Below, piece after piece: positions 1 through 7,918 of a stretch of DNA of 64,000 bases. Numbering within the stretch: the stretch's first letter is position 1; each line of letters opens with the position of its first letter. Below the pieces are notes generated by a model. That model made no database searches and was not told the origin of the DNA. It worked only from the letters and a program-made list of their open reading frames with translations. A program made the position numbers and the translations under genes. The DNA is from Falsiroseomonas sp051433195 (GTDB lineage Bacteria > Pseudomonadota > Alphaproteobacteria > Acetobacterales > Acetobacteraceae): positions 1 through 64,000 of the forward strand of contig NZ_JBHMFT010000009.1 in NCBI RefSeq assembly GCF_051433195.1. Direction: 5' to 3'.

Positions 1-101
1 TCGCGGCCGATGCACGGATGCATTTGGATCCTGACGACGTTCCGGATATTCAGCGCCGGGCAGCCCGCCGATAGCGACCGCGGGTGTTGCCTGGCCGCCG
101 T

Positions 102-1211
102 TCAGGCTTGGCTGGCAAGCAATCCCAGCAACCCGCCAAGCACCAGGCCGAGCAGCATCCCGGCCAGGAAGACGATGGGTGCCCGCGCCCCAACTCCGGA
201 CAACGTCCCGCCCTTGCCCGCGACGGGCGCGGGTGGAGACGTTTTGGCCGGCGTGGCTGGTCCATCCGCCAGGGCTTCTCCGGCTGGAAGGTCCATCCCG
301 AGTGCAGCGCGGACCGCTTCCGCCATTTCCTGTGCCGAGGCAAAGCGATCCTCGGGCCGCTTGGCCAGGGCCCGCGCGATCACGGCGTCGAAGCCGGGTG
401 GAAGGTCGGCCCGCAGGCTGGTCGGCGGCGTGGGCGTTACCGTCTCGATCCTGTGGAACAAGGCCGGAGGCGCGCCTTGGAACGGCCGTTCCCCCACCAG
501 CATCTCGTAGAGAATGACGCCCGCGGCCCAGATGTCGATCCGCGCATCGCCGGCCTCGCCACGCACCTGCTCCGGCGCCATCACCGATGGCGTCCCGATC
601 ATGTCGCCGCCGGCCCCCTGCTGGTCGTTCGACATGCGCGCGATGCCGAAATCCGAGAGGCGCAGCTCGCCATTCGCCTGGGTCGCGCTGATTTCGATCA
701 GGATGTTGGCTGGCTTGACGTCCCGATGAACGATGCCGCGCCCATGCGCGACGTCGAGCGCGTCGAGCAGGGCGGTGATGAGGCGCACCGCCTCCGCGAC
801 GGGCAGCGGACCCTGCTGCCGAAGCGTCTCCTTGAGCGTTTCCCCGATGACGAGCTGCATGACGATCCAGGTATGCCCGCCGGTCTGGCCGAAATCATGC
901 ACGGTGATGATGTTCGGGTGCGACAGCCGCGACACCGCCTGGGCTTCGAACCGGAAGCGCCGGAACCGCTCGGCGGCTTCCTGCAAATCCGCCGCCTCCA
1001 CCGGCATGAGCTTCAACGCGACCAGGCGGCCGAGACTGCGGTCATAGGCCTCGAAGACCCGGCCTCCCGCACCGCTGCCGATGAGATCCCGGAGTTCGTA
1101 GCGATCCGCGATCACGGTGGCCGGCAGGATGTGCGAGAGGCCCGACACGACGCTTGTCTGATCGGGGCTTGTCCGATCGGGATCCAGGTCGTGAGACGGG
1201 TTGATGTTCAC
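102..1211 (-). CDS. Hanks-type Ser/Thr protein kinase with C-terminal membrane anchor
   Basis: 369 aa. The kinase domain spans about residues 38-305. Visible motifs are the glycine loop GSGAGG (45-50), the ATP lysine in VALK (K67), HRDVKPAN (162-169), DFG (187-189) and APE (212-214), so all catalytic elements are present. A Pro/Ala-rich linker follows, then one hydrophobic segment at about 344-366 that ends almost at the C terminus. There is no PASTA or other extracellular sensor domain, so the kinase probably faces the cytoplasm as a tail-anchored protein. The upstream neighbour is cysE on the same strand, about 90 bases away. Substrate and signal cannot be read from the sequence. The family is certain; the role is unknown. 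Confidence 0.93.
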   Translation of the reverse strand: MNINPSHDLDPDRTSPDQTSVVSGLSHILPATVIADRYELRDLIGSGAGGRVFEAYDRSLGRLVALKLMPVEAADLQEAAERFRRFRFEAQAVSRLSHPNIITVHDFGQTGGHTWIVMQLVIGETLKETLRQQGPLPVAEAVRLITALLDALDVAHGRGIVHRDVKPANILIEISATQANGELRLSDFGIARMSNDQQGAGGDMIGTPSVMAPEQVRGEAGDARIDIWAAGVILYEMLVGERPFQGAPPALFHRIETVTPTPPTSLRADLPPGFDAVIARALAKRPEDRFASAQEMAEAVRAALGMDLPAGEALADGPATPAKTSPPAPVAGKGGTLSGVGARAPIVFLAGMLLGLVLGGLLGLLASQA

Positions 1212-1303
1212 GCAGCAGCACCCCTCAGCGGATCGCTACCTCCAGTTGTAGCATGGATGGCCGCCTGCATGAAGGGTTGTGTCGTCTATCGGTGCCGCGG
1301 GAT

Positions 1304-1963
1304 CTAGACCCCCTCCCGCTGGTTCGCCCGCAAGGCCGCCATCTCGGACCGCAGCGTGGCGAGTTCCGCGCGAAGCTGCGAAATCTGCTCGCCCACAGGG
1401 TCCTCGTCGATGCCGCCGAGGCCGTAGCCGATGGAGGGGTCCTGGCAGGGCTGGCCGCGTGGTGGCCGCGCCGGGATGCCGACGACGGTGCAGCCCGCCG
1501 GCACCGGCGCCACCACCACGGCATTGGCGCCGACCCGCGCCCCACGCCCGATGCGGATGGGGCCTAGCACCTGCGCGCCGGCGCCCACCGTCACCTGGTC
1601 CTCCAGCGTCGGGTGGCGCTTGCCGGGCTGGCCGGACAGGCCGCCGAGGGTCACGCCGTGGTAGATCAGCACGTCGTCACCCACCTCCGCCGTCTCGCCG
1701 ATCACCACGCCCATGCCGTGGTCGATGAACAGGCGCCGGCCGAGCCTGGCGCCGGGGTGGATCTCGATGCCGGTCAGCCAGCGCGCCAGGTGGGAGGAGA
1801 AGCGCGCCGCGGCCGGCAGGCCCAACTGCCACAGCGCGTGGGACAGCCGGTGCCACAGCACGGCGTGCAGCCCGGCGTAGCACAGCATGGCCTCCACCCA
1901 GCTCGGCCGCGCCGGGTCGCGCGCGCGGATGGTGCGGGCGAGTTCGATGATTTCCAGGCGCAT
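1304..1963 (-). CDS. cysE: serine O-acetyltransferase
   Basis: 219 aa, similar in length to the short CysE/EpsC-type enzymes. It makes O-acetylserine from serine and acetyl-CoA, the first step of cysteine synthesis. The left-handed beta-helix hexapeptide repeats are visible, with the typical stretches IEIHPGA, FIDHGMGVVIGETA and IYHGVTLGG in the middle of the protein; the His and Asp in them are the catalytic region of the family. It starts seven bases after the cysK stop and is transcribed with cysK and the peroxiredoxin. The C terminus is an extra Glu/Arg-rich helix. Assignment is secure from family signatures and from the adjacent cysK. Confidence 0.94.
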   Translation of the reverse strand: MRLEIIELARTIRARDPARPSWVEAMLCYAGLHAVLWHRLSHALWQLGLPAAARFSSHLARWLTGIEIHPGARLGRRLFIDHGMGVVIGETAEVGDDVLIYHGVTLGGLSGQPGKRHPTLEDQVTVGAGAQVLGPIRIGRGARVGANAVVVAPVPAGCTVVGIPARPPRGQPCQDPSIGYGLGGIDEDPVGEQISQLRAELATLRSEMAALRANQREGV

Positions 1964-1970
1964 GGCAGGT

Positions 1971-2975
1971 TCACTCCAGCCAGGGCGGCGCCGGCAGGCC
2001 GCGTTCGCGCAGGAAGGACGGGTTGAACAGCTTGGACTGGTAGCGCGCGGCGCCGTCGCACAGGATGGTCACCACGGTGTGCCCCGGCCCGAGGTCGCGG
2101 GCGACGCGGATGGCCGCCGCCACGTTCAGCCCGGCGCTGCCGCCGACCGAGATCCCCTCGTGCAATTGCAGGTCGAAGACCTGTTGCAGCATCTCGGGGT
2201 CCTCGACACGGATGGCATCGTCGATCAGGTCGCGGGCCTGGGCGAGGTTGCCCGGTGCGCGGGCGGCCTGGCCGATGCCCTCGGTGATGGACCCGCCCTC
2301 GGCCCTGGGCGTGCCGGTCTTCACCCAGTCCAGCAGCCCGCTGCCGCCCGGATCGGCGAGCACGATCCGCACGCCAGGCTTGCGGGATTTCAGTGCGCGG
2401 GCGACGCCGGCCAGGGTGCCGCCGGTGCCGCAGGCGCAGGTGAAGGCATCCACGGCACCGCCGGTCTGATCCCAGATTTCCGGCCCGGTGGTCGCCTCAT
2501 GCACGGAGGCATTGGCCAGGTTGTCGAACTGGTTCGCCCACACGGCGCCCATCTCCTCCGCCAGGCGGCGGGAGAAGTGGACGTAGTTGCCGGGGTCGCT
2601 GTAGGGCTTGGCCGGGATCGCGCGCAGGTCGGCGCCGATCATCCGCAGATAGTCCAGCTTTTCCCGCGACTGCGTCTCCGGCACCACGATCACGCTGCGC
2701 CAACCCATGGCATTGGCAGCCAGCGCGATGCCGATGCCGGTGTTGCCGGCGGTGCCCTCCACGATGGTGCCCGGCTGGCCCGGCACCAGCAGGCCGCGCG
2801 CCATCGCGTCCTTCAGGATGCCCAGCGCGGCGCGGTCCTTCACGCTGCCGCCGGGGTTCATGAACTCGGCCTTGCCGAGGATTTCGCAGCCGGTCGCCTC
2901 CGAGGCCCGCCTGAGGCGGATCAGCGGCGTGTTGCCGACGGCGCCCCAGAAGCCATCGGCGATGTGCTGGTCCAC
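1971..2975 (-). CDS. cysK: cysteine synthase A (O-acetylserine sulfhydrylase)
   Basis: 334 aa from a GTG start. A PLP fold-type II enzyme that makes cysteine from O-acetylserine and sulfide. Seen: GNTPLIRL at 14-21, NPGGSVKDRAA with the PLP lysine (K46), and the EGTAGNTGIGIA substrate loop. I chose GTG 2975 because it places GNTPL at residue 14, as in the family, and lies five bases after the peroxiredoxin stop. An in-frame upstream start at 3029 would add 18 residues and overlap the peroxiredoxin by 49 bases. It sits between the peroxiredoxin and cysE, so acetyl donor formation and sulfur addition are co-transcribed. The start is less sure than the function. Confidence 0.92.
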   Translation of the reverse strand: MDQHIADGFWGAVGNTPLIRLRRASEATGCEILGKAEFMNPGGSVKDRAALGILKDAMARGLLVPGQPGTIVEGTAGNTGIGIALAANAMGWRSVIVVPETQSREKLDYLRMIGADLRAIPAKPYSDPGNYVHFSRRLAEEMGAVWANQFDNLANASVHEATTGPEIWDQTGGAVDAFTCACGTGGTLAGVARALKSRKPGVRIVLADPGGSGLLDWVKTGTPRAEGGSITEGIGQAARAPGNLAQARDLIDDAIRVEDPEMLQQVFDLQLHEGISVGGSAGLNVAAAIRVARDLGPGHTVVTILCDGAARYQSKLFNPSFLRERGLPAPPWLE

Positions 2976-2980
2976 CGGGC

Positions 2981-3613
2981 TCAGGCCTTCGTCTCGACCC
3001 AACGGAGATAGGGCCGCTCCGCCTCCCACCCCTGCGGGAACAGCGCCTTGGCCTGCTCATCCGGGATCGAGGGCGGGATGATGGCGCGCTGGCCCGGGCG
3101 CCAGTTGACGGGGGTCGCCACCTTCTGGCCGTCCGTCGCCTGCAGGCTGTCGATCACCCGGAGAATCTCGTCGAAGTTGCGGCCGGTGCTGGGCGGATAG
3201 ACCATGAACAGCCGCACCTTCTTGGCCGGGTCGATGACGAAGACGGTGCGGACGGTGATGGAGGGATCGGCCTCCGGATGCACCATGCCGTACAGCGCCG
3301 ACACCTTCTTGTCCGGGTCGGCGATCATCGGGAAGTTCACCGCATGGCCCTGGGTATCGGCGATATCCGCCTCCCACCCTGCATGGCGGTCCAGGGTGTC
3401 CACGGACAGGCCGATGACCTTGACGCCGCGCCGGTCGAATTCCGGCTTCAGCCGAGCCGTCTCGCCGAGTTCGGTGGTGCAGACCGGGGTGAAGTCCTTC
3501 GGGTGACTGAACAGCACGCCCCAGGAATTGGAGAGCCATTCATGGAAGCGAAGCGTGCCGTGGGTGGTCTCCGCCTCGAAGTCCGGGGCGATCTGGCCAA
3601 GCTGGATGGTCAT
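2981..3613 (-). CDS. 1-Cys peroxiredoxin (PRDX6 type)
   Basis: 210 aa thiol peroxidase that reduces peroxides with one peroxidatic cysteine. The motif FTPVCTTELG gives Cys45 and there is no other cysteine in the protein, so it must be recycled by an external thiol. The C-terminal extension (about 150-210, including VATPVNWRPGQ) is typical of the Prx6 subfamily. ATG 3613 is preceded by GAGGA at good spacing; the frame stays open upstream to 3895 but that part has no family similarity. It is the first gene of a run with cysK and cysE, which fits a link between thiol supply and peroxide defence. Confidence 0.93.
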   Translation of the reverse strand: MTIQLGQIAPDFEAETTHGTLRFHEWLSNSWGVLFSHPKDFTPVCTTELGETARLKPEFDRRGVKVIGLSVDTLDRHAGWEADIADTQGHAVNFPMIADPDKKVSALYGMVHPEADPSITVRTVFVIDPAKKVRLFMVYPPSTGRNFDEILRVIDSLQATDGQKVATPVNWRPGQRAIIPPSIPDEQAKALFPQGWEAERPYLRWVETKA

Positions 3614-3822
3614 GGCATGTCCTCGCGAAGCAGGTTCGCCGGACGATAAGGGTATTCCGAAAGCCGATTCCAGCGGGGGTGTGGCGGGCATTTCCGGCTG
3701 CCATCGGGTCGTGCATGCTCGGCACGCATGGCCGCGCCGCTTGGCTTCCACCGTGACGGCCGATCGGAGATGGAGATGCGCGTGCAGGCCGCCCGCCGGA
3801 GAAAAACATTCATTTTGCCGCC

Positions 3823-4812
3823 ATGCCGTTAGTCCTGGACCAGGCAGAGGCGCTGGCGCGGATCGCGCTGAGCCATGTCGGCCAGGAATGGCCACAGAAG
3901 CTGGACCACGTGTTGAACGGGCCGGAGGATTTGCGCCGACCCTCGGCGCTGCATCCGGCCTTCCATGGCAGCTTCGACTGGCATTCCTGCGTCCATGCCC
4001 ATTGGCTGCTGGCCCGCCTGCTGCGGCGCTTCCCCACCCTGGCCGGCGCTGCCGCCATATCGGCCCGGTTGGACGCAGCCTTCACGGCCGGCAACATCGC
4101 GGCGGAGCGCGCCTACCTCGCCAGCCCCTCCGCCCGCGGTTTCGAGCGGCCCTATGGCTGGGCCTGGCTGCTGAAGCTGCATTCGGAACTGGCCGGCACC
4201 GCCTGGGATGCGGCCCTCGCGCCGCTGGCCGGCGACTTCGCCGCCCGCTTCCACGCCCACCTGCCGCGCGCGGACTATCCGGTGCGGGCCGGCGTGCACG
4301 GCAACACGGCCTTCGCGCTGCTGCTGGCTGCTGACTGGGCCGCGCCCCGCGACCCGGTGCTGTTCGACCTGCTGCGGGAGACCGCCTGGCGCTGGTACGG
4401 CGCCGACGCGGATTGCCAGGCCTGGGAGCCCTCCGGCGAGGATTTTCTCTCCCCGGCCCTGGTCGAGGCCGCCTGCATGGCCCGGCTGCTGCCGCCAGCC
4501 CGCTTCGCGCCCTGGTTCGACGGCTTCCTGCCACGGCTGCATCGAGGCGAACCGGCCAGCCTGTTCACGCCGGCACGGGTCTCGGACCGCAGCGACGGGC
4601 GCATCGTGCACCTGGATGGGCTGAACCTGTCCCGTGCCTGGTGCTGGCGGCGGCTTGCGGCGACCCTGTCGGCGGGTGACCCGCGCATCGCGCGCCTGGA
4701 GGCGACGGCGGCCGCACATCTGGAGGCGGCGATGCCACATCTCGACGGCCACTATATGGGCGCGCATTGGCTTGCGAGCTTTGCCCTGCTGGCGCTGGAG
4801 GAAAGCGCCTAG
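3823..4812 (+). CDS. DUF2891 family protein
   Basis: 329 aa, soluble, no signal peptide or membrane segment. The N-terminal motifs HPAFHGSFDWHSCVHAHWLLARLL and RPYGWAWLLKLHSEL mark the DUF2891 family, which is built of alpha-hairpin repeats like those of glycan-acting (alpha/alpha)6 proteins. The many conserved His and Trp residues suggest an enzyme, but no reaction has been assigned as far as I know. It is transcribed opposite to its neighbours. Its stop overlaps the stop of the small membrane protein on the other strand by four bases. Function unknown. Confidence 0.85.
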   Translation: MPLVLDQAEALARIALSHVGQEWPQKLDHVLNGPEDLRRPSALHPAFHGSFDWHSCVHAHWLLARLLRRFPTLAGAAAISARLDAAFTAGNIAAERAYLASPSARGFERPYGWAWLLKLHSELAGTAWDAALAPLAGDFAARFHAHLPRADYPVRAGVHGNTAFALLLAADWAAPRDPVLFDLLRETAWRWYGADADCQAWEPSGEDFLSPALVEAACMARLLPPARFAPWFDGFLPRLHRGEPASLFTPARVSDRSDGRIVHLDGLNLSRAWCWRRLAATLSAGDPRIARLEATAAAHLEAAMPHLDGHYMGAHWLASFALLALEESA

Positions 4813-5141
4813 TTGGGCGGCGGCGGACCGGGTGCCGGTGGCAGGCGGGCCAGGGCCCAGGCAAAGGCGCGAAAAAGCAGGAAGAACAGCACCACCCACA
4901 GGGCACTGGCAGCGGCCCAGACTGGAAGTTCCTGCCAGAATGCGATGGGGGGTCGGGCCCTGCCCTGCTTGGTCAGGGTATGCGATCCGAGGTAGCCGAC
5001 GAACAGGCCAAAGCCGGAGGCAGAGGCGCCCGCCAGCATCCCCCAGGGCAGCGGGCGCAGGAGACCGGCGGCGCATAAGCCGAACAGGATCGGCAGTGGC
5101 AACGCCATCGTCGCCAGCAGCTGCGCCAGGAAGGCGGTCAT
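4809..5141 (-). CDS. small membrane protein of unknown function
   Basis: 110 aa from ATG 5141. Three hydrophobic stretches are visible: about 3-25 (AFLAQLLATMALPLPILFG), 33-50 (MLAGASASGFGLFVGYLG) and 72-97 (VWAAASALWVVLFFLLFRAFAWAL). They are followed by a Pro-rich tail. An in-frame start at 5201 would add 20 polar residues that do not look like part of a membrane protein. It lies downstream of the marR gene on the same strand and may be read through from it. I do not recognise the family. Confidence 0.6.
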   Translation of the reverse strand: MTAFLAQLLATMALPLPILFGLCAAGLLRPLPWGMLAGASASGFGLFVGYLGSHTLTKQGRARPPIAFWQELPVWAAASALWVVLFFLLFRAFAWALARLPPAPGPPPPN

Positions 5142-5243
5142 GCCGCCAGATCCGTTTGGAATGTGCCACCTGCGGACATTGCGCGGACTGGCTCCGATCA
5201 TCTCGCCAAGCGAACCATCTGTGCCGCCGTGGGGTCAACCGTT

Positions 5244-5690
5244 TCAGCCCGGCTCCCCCGCCGCGAAGTTCGCGCGCACCTGCCGCAGCAGGGCGATGAA
5301 GGCCGACACGTCCACCCCCTGCCCCGCGCACGCATTTACGGCATGGGCCGCAGGCATCAGCACCTCCCGCAGCGCATGACCTGTCTCCGTCAGGAACAGG
5401 TGGACCTTGCGGCGATCCTCGGCACTGCGCTCCCGGCGCAGCCAGCCGGCGGTTTCCATGCCGCGCAATGCGATCACCGCCGTCGGCTCCCGCATGCCGA
5501 CGCGCTGCGCCAACTCGCGCTGGGTCAGGCCGTCTTCCTCCCACAGCACGCGCAGGAAATACCAGGCGCCGGGCGGCACGCCGTGGACGGCGATGCGGGA
5601 TTGCAGGTCGCGCTGGATGGCGCGGTTCAGGTCGCGCACCAGGAAGCCGATGCTGTCCTCGAAGGCCAGCTTCGCGGCCGGGCCTGCCAT
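5244..5690 (-). CDS. MarR family transcriptional regulator
   Basis: 148 aa winged-helix regulator. The HTH lies at about residues 55-80 (LTQRELAQRVGMREPTAVIA) and the wing carries EDRRKVHLFLTETG (91-104) with the conserved DRR. Family members usually bind phenolic or aromatic acid ligands. ATG 5690 shares one base with the preceding stop (TGATG), so it is translationally coupled as the last gene of the phthalate-like operon. The frame is open further upstream but that part overlaps the dehydrogenase. I infer that it controls this operon through the two TTAG-N4-CTAA palindromes at 10079-10133. Confidence 0.88.
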   Translation of the reverse strand: MAGPAAKLAFEDSIGFLVRDLNRAIQRDLQSRIAVHGVPPGAWYFLRVLWEEDGLTQRELAQRVGMREPTAVIALRGMETAGWLRRERSAEDRRKVHLFLTETGHALREVLMPAAHAVNACAGQGVDVSAFIALLRQVRANFAAGEPG

Positions 5691-6736
5691 CAAGGCAGCG
5701 GGTCCGGCGGCGTGCCGAGGATGCGCCGGAAGCGCGCGCTGTAGGCCGGCCAAGCTTCCGGGTTCACCAGCCGCGGCGGCACGCGTCCGGCGAACAACGA
5801 AACCCATTGCTCGGCGGCGCCCACGGCCATGTCGTGCAGCGATTCCGCGGTGATGCCGGCGGTGTGCGGCGTCAGCAGCACGTTGTCGAACGCCATCAGC
5901 GGATGGTCGTGCGGAGGCGGCTCGTGCAGGAAGACGTCGACGCCGGCGCCGGCGATGCGGCTGGCCGCCAGAGCTTCGGCCAGCGCCGCTTCGTCATGGA
6001 TGCCGCCGCGGGCGGTGTTGAGGAAGAAGGCGGTGGGCTTCATCTGCGCGAACTGCGCCGCGTCGAACAGGCCCAGCGTCTCCGCGTTGCGCGGGCAGTG
6101 GACGGAGACGAAGTCGGAGTGTCGCAGCAATTCCGGCAGTTCGACCTTCTCCGCCCCGCGTGCGGCAACTTGCGCCGCGCTCAGATACGGATCACAGGCC
6201 AGCACCCGCATGCCGAACAGCGTGCCGCACAGGCCGGCCACCCGCGTGCCGATGGCGCCCAGCCCGACCAGCCCCACGGTCTTGCCGCGGATATCGTTGC
6301 CCTGCAGCGCGAAGCGGTCGATCACGCCCGGCCGCCGCATCGCCTTGTCGGCCAGCCCGATGCGCTTTGACAGCGCCAGGATCAGGCCGAGCGCGTGTTC
6401 CGCCACCGCCTCCGTGTTGGTGCCGGACTGGTGGCAGACGATGACGCCGGCCTTGGTGCAGGCCTCGACGTCGATGTAGTCGTAGCCCGCGCCGGTGGAA
6501 CTCATTGCCAGCAGGTTCGGGCTGCGCGCCAGCAGCGCGGCGTCGCCGAGCCAGGGCTCGCGCAACTCGGTGCGCGACTGCACCTGGTAGCCATGCGCCC
6601 GCGCCATCGCCGCATCGTTCACCGCGCGCGGATCGGCGTAGCGCAGGCGCTGCACCTCGATTTCCGGTTGCGCGGAAAGCACACGCTCCGCCGCCGCATC
6701 CACCCAGCTTTCGAAGAAGACGAGACGTGCGGTCAC
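5690..6736 (-). CDS. D-2-hydroxyacid dehydrogenase (NAD-dependent)
   Basis: 348 aa of the formate/glycerate dehydrogenase family. The Rossmann motif is GLVGLGAIGTRVAG (about 154-167). The catalytic Arg-Glu-His triad regions are LNTARGG, the segment around AGAGVDVFLHEPP, and LLTPHTAG. Members reduce 2-keto acids or oxidise D-2-hydroxyacids. The gene overlaps the decarboxylase homologue upstream by four bases and marR downstream by one, so it is part of the ring-hydroxylating operon. It is not part of the classical phthalate route, which suggests the true substrate carries a hydroxy- or keto-acid side chain. Confidence 0.9.
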   Translation of the reverse strand: MTARLVFFESWVDAAAERVLSAQPEIEVQRLRYADPRAVNDAAMARAHGYQVQSRTELREPWLGDAALLARSPNLLAMSSTGAGYDYIDVEACTKAGVIVCHQSGTNTEAVAEHALGLILALSKRIGLADKAMRRPGVIDRFALQGNDIRGKTVGLVGLGAIGTRVAGLCGTLFGMRVLACDPYLSAAQVAARGAEKVELPELLRHSDFVSVHCPRNAETLGLFDAAQFAQMKPTAFFLNTARGGIHDEAALAEALAASRIAGAGVDVFLHEPPPHDHPLMAFDNVLLTPHTAGITAESLHDMAVGAAEQWVSLFAGRVPPRLVNPEAWPAYSARFRRILGTPPDPLP

Positions 6737-7725
6737 AGCCGAAAACTTTCGAGTGAGGCGGGGTGGAACAGGTCTTCGGGCCGCAGCAGGCGGGAGGACA
6801 GGCCCTGGGCGTGGTGGGCGCGCAGGAAGGCCTCCAGCACGTGGCGGTTCGGCGCCAGGCCGTAGGACCAGAAATCCTCGCCCATCAGCGCGCGGGCACG
6901 CGCCAGCTGTTCCTCCACGAAGGGCAGCGTGACCTTGGTGGCGGCGGTGTTGGACAGCTTCGCCATCGCCACGGCCTTGGACTGCTCGAAGGCCTTGGCC
7001 AGCGCGCCGACCAGGTAGGGGTGGCGCTCCGCCAGGTCACGGCGGATGCCGAGCAGGTGCATGATGGGGAACATCTTCGTCCGACCGTACCACTCGGACG
7101 CCGCCGCGATCGGGTCCGCCCACAGCCGCCCGACCTGCGGATGGCCGCGCTCGAAGCAGGACGGCGCGCGCGGGCCGATCACGGCATCCAGCGTGCCGTC
7201 GGCCAGCGCGGAGGAAATGGTGGCGCCCGGCGGCAGGCTTTCGAGCCGCACATCGGCGGGCAGCGACAGCGCGATCTTCTCCTCCCGCGCCGGATCCTCA
7301 TAGCCGCCGCGCACCCAGGTGATGTCGGCGGGGCGGACGCCGTAATCCTCCTCCAGGATCGCGCGCACCCAGACATTGGCGGTGAGCTGGTATTCCGGCA
7401 CGCCGATGCGACGCCCGCGCAGATCCTCCGGCCGCGTGATGCCGCGATCCGTGCGGATGTAGACGGAGGTGTGGCGGAAGGCGCGGGACGGGAACACCGG
7501 GATGCCGACATAGGGGCTGGTCCCGGCCGCCGTCTTCACGGTGAAGCTGCTCAGCGACAATTCGCAGATGTCGAAATCGGCGTAGCGGAAGGCGCGGAAG
7601 AAGATCTCCTCGGGGTCGAGGATGGAAAACACCGGGTCCACGCCATCGATCTGCACGCTGCCATCCACCAGCGGACGGATACGGTCGTAGTCGCCGATGG
7701 CGAGCGAAAGCGGCAGCCTTGCCAT
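6733..7725 (-). CDS. 4,5-dihydroxyphthalate decarboxylase homologue (Pht5-like)
   Basis: 330 aa. The N terminus LPLSLAIGDYDRIRPLVDG and the segments FRAFRYADFDICELSLSSFTVKTA and GRRIGVPEYQLTANVWVRAILEEDYGV are typical of the Pht5-like family, which has a periplasmic-binding-protein-like fold. It has no signal peptide, so it is a cytoplasmic enzyme rather than a transport protein. The Pseudomonas enzyme removes CO2 from 4,5-dihydroxyphthalate to give protocatechuate. ATG 7725 is preceded by GGGAGG at eight bases. It starts four bases after the small 62-aa gene and overlaps the hydroxyacid dehydrogenase by four. Exact substrate uncertain. Confidence 0.85.
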   Translation of the reverse strand: MARLPLSLAIGDYDRIRPLVDGSVQIDGVDPVFSILDPEEIFFRAFRYADFDICELSLSSFTVKTAAGTSPYVGIPVFPSRAFRHTSVYIRTDRGITRPEDLRGRRIGVPEYQLTANVWVRAILEEDYGVRPADITWVRGGYEDPAREEKIALSLPADVRLESLPPGATISSALADGTLDAVIGPRAPSCFERGHPQVGRLWADPIAAASEWYGRTKMFPIMHLLGIRRDLAERHPYLVGALAKAFEQSKAVAMAKLSNTAATKVTLPFVEEQLARARALMGEDFWSYGLAPNRHVLEAFLRAHHAQGLSSRLLRPEDLFHPASLESFRL

Positions 7726-7729
7726 GCGC

Positions 7730-7918
7730 TCAGCCTCCCTTGGCCGTGCTGGCGGCGGCGGCCAGGATGGCGATGATGTCGTTCTCCGCCGCCGCGGCGG
7801 TCTGGTAGCGCGGCTGCGTCGTGACGTAGGGCGAGGCCGCGTCATGCGGCTTGTAGATCTCGAGGTAGTACTTGCCGGAGGCCGCATCCTGCGCGGCCTC
7901 GATGCGGATCAGCGGCAT
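7730..7918 (-). CDS. 62-aa protein of unknown function in the phthalate-like operon
   Basis: 62 aa, soluble, starting MPLIRIEAAQDAASGKYYLE and ending in an Ala-rich helix. ATG 7918 has a strong ribosome site (GGGAGG, ten bases upstream). Its first ten bases overlap the end of the Gfo/Idh gene and it ends four bases before the decarboxylase start, so it is locked into the operon. No Cys pairs, membrane segments or known motif were found. A tyrosine-rich beta strand (GKYYLEIYK) followed by a helix could form a small accessory or binding subunit. I do not recognise the family. Confidence 0.7.
   Translation of the reverse strand: MPLIRIEAAQDAASGKYYLEIYKPHDAASPYVTTQPRYQTAAAAENDIIAILAAAASTAKGG

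Noticed and set aside
84..1307. Long open frame on the plus strand opposite the kinase
   Set aside because: It mirrors the kinase codons, has no protein signature and is explained by GC-rich codon use on the other strand.
3614..3822. Gap between peroxiredoxin and DUF2891 as a candidate small RNA or riboswitch
   Set aside because: About 209 bases with no convincing hairpin series, promoter pair or terminator; only an AT-richer patch just before the DUF2891 start.
6733..7725. Reading the Pht5-like protein as a periplasmic binding protein of an ABC transporter
   Set aside because: The fold is similar, but there is no signal peptide and the family stretches match dihydroxyphthalate decarboxylase homologues within a ring-hydroxylating operon.
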